A stretch of DNA of 6,929 bases from Anaerolineae bacterium (GTDB lineage: Bacteria; Chloroflexota; Anaerolineae; JADYZS01), in contig JADYZS010000458.1 of NCBI GenBank assembly GCA_020853075.1, positions 1 to 6,929 on the forward strand, written 5' to 3'. The notes under the pieces are model-generated. The model saw only the letters and a program-made list of their open reading frames with translations, had not been told where the DNA came from and made no database searches. How positions within the stretch are numbered: the first letter of the stretch is position 1; each line of letters starts with the position of its first letter. A program made the translations under genes and the position numbers. Below, piece by piece: positions 1-6,120 of this stretch.

Positions 1-870
1 TGGAATCGCCGCTACGTGGACCACGTGCAGATCACGGTGGCCGAGAGCATCGGCATAGAGGGGCGAGGGGCGTACTACGACAAGGCCGGCGTCCTGCGCG
101 ACGTCTTTCAGAACCACATGTTGCAATTGCTCTCGCTGCTGGCAATGGAACCGCCTATTTCATTTGAGGCAAACTACGTGCGTGATGAGAAGGTGAAGGT
201 GCTCAGGGCCATCCGCCCCTTCTCGTTAGAGGCGGTCAACCTCTGCACTGTGCGCGGGCAATACGGGCCGGGCCTGGTGGCTGGAGAGACCGTGCCTGGT
301 TACCGCCAGGAAAAGAACGTCGCCCCGGATTCTGTGACCGAGACCTTCGTAGCGGTCAAGTTATGGGTGGATACGTGGCGTTGGGCCGGCGTGCCATTCT
401 ACCTCTGTTCCGGCAAGCGGCTCCCTAAGCGCGCCACTGAGATCTCCATCCACTTCAAGCAAGCGCCTCTGCTGCTGTTCGGCCAGCACGTCAGCGATGA
501 GATGAAGCCCAACCTCCTGGTGCTCAAGATACAGCCCGATGAGGGCATCTCCCTCCGGTTCGGAGCCAAGATGCCCGGTTCTACGGAGCACATTCAGCCG
601 GTGAATATGGATTTCCGCTATGGGACTGCCTTTGGCGCGGAATCGCCCGATGCCTACGAGCGGCTCCTCCTGGATTGTATGCTGGGCGATTCAACCCTTT
701 TCGCCCGTGGTGACGAGGTGGAAGCAGCCTGGGCCCTGGTGACGCATATCCTGGAAGGGTGGAAGCAAGGACCGCCGCCAGAGTTTCCGAACTATAAGGC
801 CGGTACGTGGGGGCCACAGGCGGCCCACGACTTCATGGCGCGCGATGGCCGCGCCTGGCGGCAGTTGTAA
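1..870 (+). CDS. zwf: Glucose-6-phosphate dehydrogenase, C-terminal part (5' end outside the window)
   Basis: This enzyme oxidises glucose 6-phosphate to 6-phosphogluconolactone with NAD(P)+, the first step of the oxidative pentose phosphate pathway, in the cytoplasm. The frame is open from base 1 and starts within the conserved segment WNRRYVDHVQI, so a GTG at 16 is an internal Val and not a start. About 200 N-terminal residues, including the Rossmann fold and the substrate motif RIDHYLGKE, lie upstream. Visible hallmarks are EGRGAYYD, the QNH motif (bases 109-117) whose His is the catalytic base in the characterised family, VRGQYGPG (250-273), VPFYLCSGKRL (391-423), and the C-terminal pattern YKAGTWGP...W near 796-861. 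The 289 visible residues match the normal C-terminal length with no frameshift, ending at TAA 868-870. The next gene is convergent, so this is the last gene of its transcript. Confidence 0.97.
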   Translation, partial: WNRRYVDHVQITVAESIGIEGRGAYYDKAGVLRDVFQNHMLQLLSLLAMEPPISFEANYVRDEKVKVLRAIRPFSLEAVNLCTVRGQYGPGLVAGETVPGYRQEKNVAPDSVTETFVAVKLWVDTWRWAGVPFYLCSGKRLPKRATEISIHFKQAPLLLFGQHVSDEMKPNLLVLKIQPDEGISLRFGAKMPGSTEHIQPVNMDFRYGTAFGAESPDAYERLLLDCMLGDSTLFARGDEVEAAWALVTHILEGWKQGPPPEFPNYKAGTWGPQAAHDFMARDGRAWRQL

Positions 871-873
871 CAC

Positions 874-1028
874 AAACCCTAAATGTCTGAAAGACCTTAG
901 AGGCTGTCTGAGAAGCCTGGGAACAGGTCGCCATCGGATAAATCCGACGGCTGGTAGGGATCAGAAACCCGCAAGGCGGGTTTTCTAATCCATTAGCCGT
1001 CGGTTTCTAACCGATGGCCTTAGGGTTT
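874..1028. repeat. Possible MITE-like element bounded by 9-bp inverted repeats
   Basis: AAACCCTAA at 874-882 has an exact inverted copy, TTAGGGTTT, at 1020-1028, and a large nested palindrome lies between them. The right copy contains the methyltransferase stop codon (TAA, read on the minus strand at 1022-1020). The whole convergent gap between zwf and the methyltransferase is therefore one symmetric unit. No target-site duplication was identified and no transposase is present. It could be a small non-autonomous repeat or just a bidirectional terminator region. Confidence 0.35.
930..1018. repeat. Large nested palindrome between convergent genes, possible bidirectional terminator
   Basis: An 89-nt imperfect palindrome. 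GCCATCGG 930-937 pairs with 1011-1018, CCGACGGCT 944-952 pairs with 995-1003, and AAACCCGC 965-972 pairs with GCGGGTTT 976-983 around the 3-nt loop AAG. The flanks 953-964 and 984-994 are also largely complementary. Each outer arm can also fold on itself: 931-939 with 942-950 (one mismatch) and 997-1005 with 1009-1017 (one G-T wobble). The DNA or RNA could therefore switch between one long stem and a three-hairpin cross. Its place between two convergent 3' ends suits transcription termination for both genes, though there is no long U-tract. The elaborate symmetry also suggests a dispersed repeat family. Confidence 0.7.
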
Positions 1029-1499
1029 TCTTTTACGGACGTAGATGATGGTATGGGGAGAGGCAGATTCTGGCAGTACCTCTTGCGTTGCATCAAGACC
1101 CAGGGTGATGAGGGTGTCGCGCAGGTCTTCTGCACCGGCTTCGGCGTCATGGAGGATGTATAGCCTGCCGCCGGGCTTGAGGATGCGCGCCAGATCAGCC
1201 AGTGAGGACATAATACATCCGGGTTCCAAAGGGCCCACCGCGAACGTGACGTCGGCACTCTCGTCGGGAACAGGCAAAACGGGGCCGTTTAGCAAGCGGA
1301 AGCCGACGTTGTCCAGGTTGCCCACCGAATGCTCGGCCAGGGCCAGACGGCTTACTTCCCAGTCCAGACAGAGGACTTTACGAACCAGCGGCGCGAGCGT
1401 CACTGCCAGGGACACCATCCCCGGCCCAATGACGAGAACCGTCATCTCTGGCTCCAGAGAGCCTATGACCAGGTCAAGAGCGCGGTTCAGCGCTTGCAT
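1020..1499 (-). CDS. Small class I SAM-dependent methyltransferase, substrate unknown
   Basis: A 159-residue protein with the Rossmann-like core of class I methyltransferases. Motif I is VLVIGPGMVSLA (residues 21-32), with a Gly-Pro-Gly turn in place of the classical GxGxG. An acidic residue that should hold the SAM ribose follows in LCLDWE (Asp46). A motif II-like strand lies in SADVTFAVGPLEPG (81-94), and ILKPGGRLYIL (106-116) is the usual post-II signature. I chose ATG 1499-1497 because GAGG sits 6 nt upstream. An in-frame TTG at 1532 would add 11 residues but lies inside a hairpin loop with no clear binding site. The protein is shorter than typical family members (200-250 residues), and the region after the core is reduced. 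The substrate cannot be read from the sequence. It is transcribed alone, convergent to zwf. No convincing promoter was found upstream. Confidence 0.72.
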   Translation of the reverse strand: MQALNRALDLVIGSLEPEMTVLVIGPGMVSLAVTLAPLVRKVLCLDWEVSRLALAEHSVGNLDNVGFRLLNGPVLPVPDESADVTFAVGPLEPGCIMSSLADLARILKPGGRLYILHDAEAGAEDLRDTLITLGLDATQEVLPESASPHTIIYVRKRKP

Positions 1500-1502
1500 A
1501 GT

Positions 1503-1509
1503 ACGCCTC
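1503..1509 (-). promoter_or_regulatory. Ribosome binding site deciding the methyltransferase start
   Basis: On the minus strand GCGAGGCG precedes the ATG at 1499, with GAGG ending 6 nt before the start codon. This is the only purine-rich anti-16S match in the area. It favours the ATG over the in-frame TTG at 1532. Confidence 0.55.
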
Positions 1510-1515
1510 GCACAA

Positions 1516-1544
1516 ACCCCAAAGGTCCTCAAGAGATTTGGGGT
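1516..1544. repeat. Inverted repeat in the leader region of the methyltransferase gene
   Basis: ACCCCAAA at 1516-1523 is an exact 8-bp inverted match to TTTGGGGT at 1537-1544. The central 13 bases contain a small CTC/GAG pairing. It lies 17 nt upstream of the chosen ATG, so it could be a leader-RNA hairpin or a dyad operator for the methyltransferase gene. The plus-strand text around its left arm (1511-1527) closely resembles bases 871-887 just after zwf. Confidence 0.6.
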
Positions 1545-1611
1545 CTATTAGGCTGCTTTCTCAGCATACCTTGAAAACCTGTTATTTGCATCGTGCATAG
1601 CGCGTAGCCGG

Positions 1612-1631
1612 AGTAGGCATTTGCGCCTACT
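1612..1631. repeat. Short hairpin AGTAGGC / GCCTACT
   Basis: A 7-bp perfect inverted repeat (1612-1618 with 1625-1631) around the 6-nt loop ATTTGC, between the kinase-operon terminator and the methyltransferase promoter region. Short GC-rich hairpins of this form often occur as many dispersed copies in bacterial genomes, but copy number cannot be seen here. Confidence 0.5.
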
Positions 1632-1644
1632 ATCTCCAAGCAAG

Positions 1645-1678
1645 CACAACTGGCAGGGTATCATTCCTGCCAGTTGTG
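1645..1678 (-). terminator. Probable transcription terminator of the histidine kinase operon
   Basis: A perfect 13-bp stem, CACAACTGGCAGG (1645-1657) with CCTGCCAGTTGTG (1666-1678), and an 8-nt loop. It begins 19 nt past the TGA of the second kinase on the minus strand. There is no U-tract on either side, so it is not a textbook intrinsic terminator. It could also stabilise the 3' end of the mRNA. Position and stem quality make termination or 3'-end definition the best reading. Confidence 0.7.
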
Positions 1679-1697
1679 TTCCAGGGAACAGATGAAT

Positions 1698-3335
1698 TCA
1701 GTAGGGGACCGACACGCTCACCGTTGTCCCTTGCCCTGGTGTAGATTGCACGGTATAAGTACCACCCAGGAGCTGTGCACGCTCTTGCATCCCAGCCAGC
1801 CCCAGGTGAATCCCACTTACCGCACCCATGTCTCCGGTCAAGAAGCCACGACCATTATCCGTAATCTCCAGATAGGTCTCAGTGGGGCCAAACTGTAAGG
1901 TGAGGGTAGCCGCCGTTGCTTCGCTATGCCTGCGCACGTTCTGCACCGCTTCTTGAGCGATACGGAAGAGACCCAGTTCCACCTCCGGCGGCAGACGGCG
2001 CGGCTCGCCCAGAACCTCACAGCGGGTGATGAGGTTCCCGTGAGGCTCGCGGCCCAGTTCGCCCATCAGCCATTCTAACGCCGGCACGAGCCCCAGATCG
2101 TCCAGAATAGCAGGACGCAGATCACGGCTGAAGCGTCGCAGGCTCGTCAACGTCCGGTCTAAGAGGTCCTGGGCCTCGGCCAGCCGCGCAGTCGCCTGCT
2201 TCGGAGAGCGATGGATCAGGTCGCTCAAGGCATCCAGGCGGCGCGAGATAGTGATGAGGGCTTGGGTCGTATCATCGTGCAGTTCGCGCGCGATACGACG
2301 GCGCTCCTCTTCTACGGCGCGAGTGGTGAGGGCGATGTAGTCGCGCAATTCCGTCTGGCGCTGGCGCGAAGCGCTCAGCTCCGCCTGCCGTCTGGCTATC
2401 TCCCGTTCCAATCGCACGCGCTCGCTGATATCCCGCGCGATGCCGTGTCGTCCTACGGCGCGAACACCTTCCATCAATGTGGCCGAACTCACTTCCACGT
2501 AGGCCGAAGTCCTGTCCTTGCGCACCAACTCTAACTCATAAGATGGGCGGTAGGTGGGGTCGGCCAGGCCGCGACGCAAGTGTTCACGAACGGCAGGGAG
2601 GCTATTAGGCGTCGCCAGGCTCTCAAGGCTTTTGCCCAGGAGTTCCTGGGGCGTATAGCCAAGGATCGCTTCCACACGATAATTGATGAAGGTGAAGAGC
2701 CCTTTCGCGTCTACCGCGAAGATAAGGTCATTCGCGTTTTCTGTGAGTTGCCGGTATCGCGCTTCCTGGGCCTGGAGTCGCTCTACCAGCCGCGCGCGGG
2801 CGATGGCTCCGGCAGCACGTATAGCGAGCGCTTCAAACAAACGGACGTCATCGGCCGGGATGCTATGTTGGGCCACGTAACTGACGTTGAAGACACCATA
2901 AACCCGATTGCCGATCTTAATGGGAACGTGGATAAAGGACCGGATGTCTTCGGCCTCGGTGACCTGGGTGTCGGTGCGGGGATCGGCAGACGCATCATTG
3001 ACCGCTATCGTTTCGCCACTGGCAGCCACGTGGCCGGCGACACCTTCCCCCAGGCGTAACGAGACCCGGGCGACGGTCTCCGGCTTGAAGCCGACGGCAG
3101 CAACGCAAGTGAGCCGTTCCGTGCGTTCATCCCAAACCAGGATGGCGCTCTTATCGGCCTCCAGTACCTGGGCTGCCACCTGCACCAGCGCGCGCAAAAG
3201 CGACCCCAGATCCGGCGATTGGCCGATGGCCTCGTCGGCCTGGTAGAGAGCGGCCAGTCGCCGCTGTAATTCTTCCGTTGATACTCCGACAGGAGATAAC
3301 GCGTCGGGAGACATCCGCCTATCCGTTTTCGTCAC
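1698..3335 (-). CDS. Soluble GAF-PAS histidine kinase, HisKA_3 (NarX/DegS/LiaS) class
   Basis: A 545-residue cytoplasmic sensor kinase that should autophosphorylate on His and pass phosphate to a response regulator, usually of the NarL/LuxR type for this class. Domains: GAF (about 25-183, with LRLGEGVAGHVAASGE and HVPIKIGNRVYGVFNV), PAS with PAC (about 190-310, YRQLTENANDLIFAVD to ISERVRLE), a helical linker, HisKA_3 with the phosphoacceptor His353 in EEERRRIARELHDD, and a HATPase_c domain with QEAVQN (461-466), ITDNGRGF (491-498) and GLAGMQER (512-519). No transmembrane segment is present, so the signal is intracellular and unknown. The start is GTG 3335, 4 nt after the stop of the upstream kinase, with GGGG 8 nt before it inside that gene's end. 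ATG 3314 is a weaker alternative. Translation is probably coupled to the upstream kinase. No response regulator is adjacent. Confidence 0.93.
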   Translation of the reverse strand: MTKTDRRMSPDALSPVGVSTEELQRRLAALYQADEAIGQSPDLGSLLRALVQVAAQVLEADKSAILVWDERTERLTCVAAVGFKPETVARVSLRLGEGVAGHVAASGETIAVNDASADPRTDTQVTEAEDIRSFIHVPIKIGNRVYGVFNVSYVAQHSIPADDVRLFEALAIRAAGAIARARLVERLQAQEARYRQLTENANDLIFAVDAKGLFTFINYRVEAILGYTPQELLGKSLESLATPNSLPAVREHLRRGLADPTYRPSYELELVRKDRTSAYVEVSSATLMEGVRAVGRHGIARDISERVRLEREIARRQAELSASRQRQTELRDYIALTTRAVEEERRRIARELHDDTTQALITISRRLDALSDLIHRSPKQATARLAEAQDLLDRTLTSLRRFSRDLRPAILDDLGLVPALEWLMGELGREPHGNLITRCEVLGEPRRLPPEVELGLFRIAQEAVQNVRRHSEATAATLTLQFGPTETYLEITDNGRGFLTGDMGAVSGIHLGLAGMQERAQLLGGTYTVQSTPGQGTTVSVSVPY

Positions 3336-3339
3336 TATG

Positions 3340-4908
3340 CTATCCCCGTGGCAGCGTGAAGAAGAAGGTCGCCCCTTTCCCTTCTTCGCTGCGCACCCAG
3401 ATACGCCCGCCGTGGGCCTCTACGATGGCTTTGCAAAGAAAAAGCCCCAGCCCCGCGCCCTGGGTCTTGCGGCGCAGACTGGAATCCACCCGGTAGAACC
3501 GATGGAAGAGCCGGCCCTGCTCTGCCGCGGGGATACCGATGCCCTGGTCGGCCACGTAGACCGTGACGTTGGCCTCGTCGGCCCAACCGCCCACGCGCAC
3601 CGGACCGCCATCGGGCGAGTACTTCACCGCGTTGCCCAACAGGTTAGAGAGAACCTCGCGGATACGCTCCTCGTCCGCCAGAACCATCGGAAAATCGCCC
3701 GGAAAGTCCAACTGGTACTGGTGCTTGGGCGATTGCACCCGGAACCTTTCCACCACTTTGGTTGCTAACCGAGTCAGGTCCAGGTCGCCCAACTCCAACT
3801 TGAGAACGCCCGCCTGGATGCGCGAGGCATCCAACAGGTTGTTGATGAGCACGTTGAGGCGGTCGCTCTCCTCTTCAATCACGGCCAGACTCTCCCGCAC
3901 CGTCTCTTTGTCCCAGTTAGCGTCGTCGCGCCGCAGCGTGCCCGCATAGCCCTTGATGAGAGAGACGGGCGTCTTCAGTTCGTGGGAGATGACCGAGATA
4001 AAGGTGGACTTCATTTCTTCTGCCTCACGGAAACGGCTGATGTCGTGGACGTTGACAATAATGTTGACCAGCCTTCCCCCGTCATCGTACAAAGGGGTAT
4101 AAGTGACGCCGACGGTGATGCGCGTGCCGCCGGGCCGTTCCAAATTGCCCTCCACGTAAAGGCTCCCCTCTTGAGGCACGTCCACAGGCGGCCCGCCCGT
4201 CTGGCAGAGGTCAAAGCCCTGCGGATTCTGCAACGAAAAGACCTGGTAGCAGGGACGCCCTAGCGCGCTCTCGGCGGGCCACCCCGTCATGGCAGAGAGG
4301 GCGCGGTTGATGACCTGGATGTGTCTCTCCGCGTCCAGAATCATCACCCCGTCGGCGCTGTGCTCAATAATGGCGTCCAGCCGTTTCTTTTCTGCGGCCA
4401 TTTCCTCATAAAGACGCGCATTGCGCACGGCGATGGCCGCCTGGTCTGCGAAGCTACTCAACACCTGCTGGTCGTTCGGCGAGAAGGCGGCGCTCCCTGC
4501 CCGGAAGATGTAGATGACGCCCAGGAGTTCGTCTTCCACCGCCAGCGGCAGCGCGACGATCTGGTGCAGGGGAAGCCCGACCGCGCGCGCCACCAGCCCT
4601 AGCCGCATCTGCAGGTCGGGGATGTGCCAGGCCGCCGCCGTGCCGTCGGAGAGATAAGGGATGTCGGTGAGGAGGGGCGCGAAGCGAGGCAGGAGGCGCG
4701 CGGGAAGCCCGTAACTGGCCGCGATGCGGAAAGCACTGTCGCCTTCGCGCAGTGCCATGAGACCCACCTCGCCCTGCACCATCTCGGCGGCGTTTTCCAG
4801 GATAAGGCGCAAGAGGGAGGAGAGGTCCAGCCGCGCGGTCATCGCCCGGCTGATTTCCAGCAGGTATTCCCGCTGGCGTAATTGTTGTCGCAACTGGTAA
4901 TCTATCAC
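3340..4908 (-). CDS. Soluble GAF-PAS histidine kinase, classical HisKA class
   Basis: A 522-residue cytoplasmic sensor kinase. Domains: GAF (about 18-165), a short helical linker, PAS (about 175-292, from IEHSADGVMILD to VHDISRFRE), HisKA with phosphoacceptor His309 in SHELKTP, and HATPase_c with the N box NLLGNAVKYS (422-431), G1 DQGIGIP (454-460), F box FHRFYRVD (468-475) and G2 GAGLGLF (484-490). No membrane segment is seen. The frame stays open far upstream to 6048, but that extension is antisense to the glycosyltransferase and has no kinase-like content. I place the start at GTG 4908, exactly 6 nt past a consensus -10, which implies a leaderless message. It is the first gene of a two-kinase operon; its TAG (3342-3340) lies 4 nt before the next GTG. 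The PAS contains Cys220 and Cys235. Sensed signal and partner regulator are unknown. Confidence 0.94.
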   Translation of the reverse strand: MIDYQLRQQLRQREYLLEISRAMTARLDLSSLLRLILENAAEMVQGEVGLMALREGDSAFRIAASYGLPARLLPRFAPLLTDIPYLSDGTAAAWHIPDLQMRLGLVARAVGLPLHQIVALPLAVEDELLGVIYIFRAGSAAFSPNDQQVLSSFADQAAIAVRNARLYEEMAAEKKRLDAIIEHSADGVMILDAERHIQVINRALSAMTGWPAESALGRPCYQVFSLQNPQGFDLCQTGGPPVDVPQEGSLYVEGNLERPGGTRITVGVTYTPLYDDGGRLVNIIVNVHDISRFREAEEMKSTFISVISHELKTPVSLIKGYAGTLRRDDANWDKETVRESLAVIEEESDRLNVLINNLLDASRIQAGVLKLELGDLDLTRLATKVVERFRVQSPKHQYQLDFPGDFPMVLADEERIREVLSNLLGNAVKYSPDGGPVRVGGWADEANVTVYVADQGIGIPAAEQGRLFHRFYRVDSSLRRKTQGAGLGLFLCKAIVEAHGGRIWVRSEEGKGATFFFTLPRG

Positions 4909-4914
4909 GGTAAA

Positions 4915-4943
4915 ATCATAGCGCACAGAGGGCGAATTGTCAA
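4915..4943 (-). promoter_or_regulatory. Sigma70-type promoter of the kinase operon, predicted leaderless
   Basis: On the minus strand the -35 is TTGACA (4943-4938), the spacer is 17 bp, and the -10 is TATGAT (4920-4915). After TTTACC comes the GTG at 4908, where the +1 is expected (7th base after the -10). There is no room for a Shine-Dalgarno sequence, so the transcript should start at or next to the start codon. The -35 overlaps that of the divergent promoter. Confidence 0.85.
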
Positions 4944-4965
4944 CGGCCTGGCAAGACGGTATAAT
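4937..4965 (+). promoter_or_regulatory. Sigma70-type promoter of the glycosyltransferase gene, predicted leaderless
   Basis: The -35 is TTGTCA (4937-4942), the spacer is 17 bp, and the -10 is a perfect TATAAT (4960-4965). GGGCGC then leads directly to GTG 4972, the 7th base after the -10 and the expected transcription start. No ribosome binding site fits between. The -35 shares bases 4938-4942 with the divergent kinase promoter. Confidence 0.85.
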
Positions 4966-4971
4966 GGGCGC

Positions 4972-6075
4972 GTGCGCGTCGCCATGATTTCCAAAGCCTG
5001 CATCGTCGGGGCCTACCAGAAGAAACTGGAGGAACTGGCGCGCCTGCCAGACGTGACCCTGACCGTCTTCGTGCCGCCATCCTGGCGCGATAGCCGCGGT
5101 CTGACCCGTCTGGAACGCTCTCACACCGCAGGTTACGACCTGCAGGTTGTGCCGATGGCGCTGAACGGTCACTTCCACCTCCACTGGTACGTCGGCCTCG
5201 GCCCTCGTTTGCGCGCGCTCCGGCCCGACATTGTACACATAGACGAGGAGCCGTACAATCTTGCGACCTGGCAGGCGATGCGCCTGGCAAGTGCGCTGGA
5301 TGCGCGCGCCTGCTTTTTCGCCTGGCAAAACCTGGCCCGCGCCTATCCGCTCCCCTTCCGTTGGTTTGAGAGATATAACTTCCGCCACGCGGCTCACGCC
5401 CTCGCGGGGAGCACGGCGGCGGCGGACGTCCTGCGCCGCAAGGGATATACCGGCCCCATCGCCATCGTGCCACAATTCGGCGTGGACCAGGAGCAGTACC
5501 GGCCCGGAGAGAAGCCGGAGCCTGCGGGCGTCTTCGTGATAGGCTACGCCGGAGGCCTGGTGCCGGAAAAAGGGATAGACGTTCTGCTGAGGGCCGCGGC
5601 GGGATTGGCCGGCTCGTGGGAGGTGCGTCTGGCCGGAGAGGGGGCCGAAGGGCCACGCCTGGCGCGGCTGGCGCAGGAGTTGGGCATCGCGGGGCGGGTG
5701 CATTTCCTGGGGCGCGTCGCCCCTTCTACGGCGATGCCCGGCTTCTATCGCGGCCTGGACATCTTCGTCCTTTCCTCCCGTTCGCAGCCCAGCTGGATAG
5801 AGCAGTTTGGGCGCGTATTGGTGGAGGCGATGGCCTGCGGCGTGGCGGTGGTTGGCTCCACCTGCGGCGAGATACCGCAGGTCATCGGTGATGCCGGCCT
5901 CATCTTCCCGGAAGGTGACGTAGAGGCGTTGCGGGCGCACCTGGCGCGGCTGCAAGACGATACCGCGCTGCGGGCCGGCCTCGCCGCGCGGGGCCGTGCG
6001 CGCGTCCTGGCCCACTACACCCAGGCGCGGGTCGCGGCCAACACCCACGCCGTCTATCGGCAGATGGTAGGGTAG
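4972..6075 (+). CDS. GT4-family glycosyltransferase (GT-B fold)
   Basis: A 367-residue cytoplasmic or membrane-associated retaining glycosyltransferase that should move a sugar from a nucleotide-sugar donor to a glycan or lipid acceptor. The N-terminal acceptor domain runs from MRVAMISKACIVGAYQKKL through RPDIVHIDEEPYNL (84-97). The C-terminal donor domain starts near IGYAGGLVPEKGIDVLL (190-206) and carries the GT4 E-x7-E motif, EQFGRVLVE (Glu277 and Glu285), followed by AMACGVAVVGSTCGEIPQVI (286-305). Length is normal for GT4. The start is GTG 4972, giving the usual first beta strand RVAMIS. The frame is open upstream to 4882, but that part overlaps the promoter and the kinase start. ATG 4984 is a weaker option without a binding site. 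It is divergent from the kinase operon. Donor and acceptor are unknown; a role in cell-envelope polysaccharide synthesis is an inference. Confidence 0.93.
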   Translation: MRVAMISKACIVGAYQKKLEELARLPDVTLTVFVPPSWRDSRGLTRLERSHTAGYDLQVVPMALNGHFHLHWYVGLGPRLRALRPDIVHIDEEPYNLATWQAMRLASALDARACFFAWQNLARAYPLPFRWFERYNFRHAAHALAGSTAAADVLRRKGYTGPIAIVPQFGVDQEQYRPGEKPEPAGVFVIGYAGGLVPEKGIDVLLRAAAGLAGSWEVRLAGEGAEGPRLARLAQELGIAGRVHFLGRVAPSTAMPGFYRGLDIFVLSSRSQPSWIEQFGRVLVEAMACGVAVVGSTCGEIPQVIGDAGLIFPEGDVEALRAHLARLQDDTALRAGLAARGRARVLAHYTQARVAANTHAVYRQMVG

Positions 6076-6120
6076 CAGTCTATCCTCTATCTCAACCCCA
6101 CCGACGATCAGGCCGCGAAC

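Larger units (their letters stand above)
1500..1697. other. Intergenic region with three hairpins, no gene seen
   Basis: The 198-bp gap between the methyltransferase start and the end of the kinase operon carries three separate inverted repeats (1516-1544, 1612-1631 and 1645-1678), listed individually. No coding frame with a ribosome binding site or recognisable protein similarity was seen. The methyltransferase promoter should lie here, but no hexamer pair near TTGACA/TATAAT with a 16-18 bp spacer was convincing on the minus strand. Confidence 0.6.

Noticed and set aside
899..914. Insertion-sequence end (GAGGCTGTCTGAGAA resembles known terminal repeats)
   Set aside because: No matching inverted end or transposase was found in the window, so it is only a resemblance.
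930..1018. tRNA or other cloverleaf RNA gene
   Set aside because: The three-hairpin fold is superficially cloverleaf-like, but there is no TTCGA T-arm, anticodon arm geometry or CCA end, and the arms mirror each other as in a DNA palindrome.
1045..1551. 168-residue plus-strand frame opposite the methyltransferase
   Set aside because: Ser/Arg-rich composition with no motifs. The minus-strand frame carries recognisable SAM-binding and post-II motifs plus a ribosome binding site.
1545..1620. Promoter for the methyltransferase gene
   Set aside because: Candidate -10 hexamers (TATGCT, TAATAG on the minus strand) lack a credible -35 at 16-18 bp.
2580..3059. 159-residue plus-strand frame inside the second kinase
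   Set aside because: It is the complement of a clear GAF-PAS coding region and shows no independent start signal.
4882..4971. N-terminal extension of the glycosyltransferase upstream of GTG 4972
   Set aside because: It runs through the divergent promoters and into the kinase start, and adds 30 residues before the natural first beta strand.
4940..5656. 238-residue minus-strand frame inside the glycosyltransferase
   Set aside because: Arg/Pro-rich shadow typical of GC-rich coding DNA, with no domain pattern.
4909..6048. N-terminal extension of the first kinase to a 902-residue protein
   Set aside because: The extra 380 residues are antisense to the glycosyltransferase, are rich in Arg/Gly/Pro, show no domain, and would place the kinase promoter inside the coding region.
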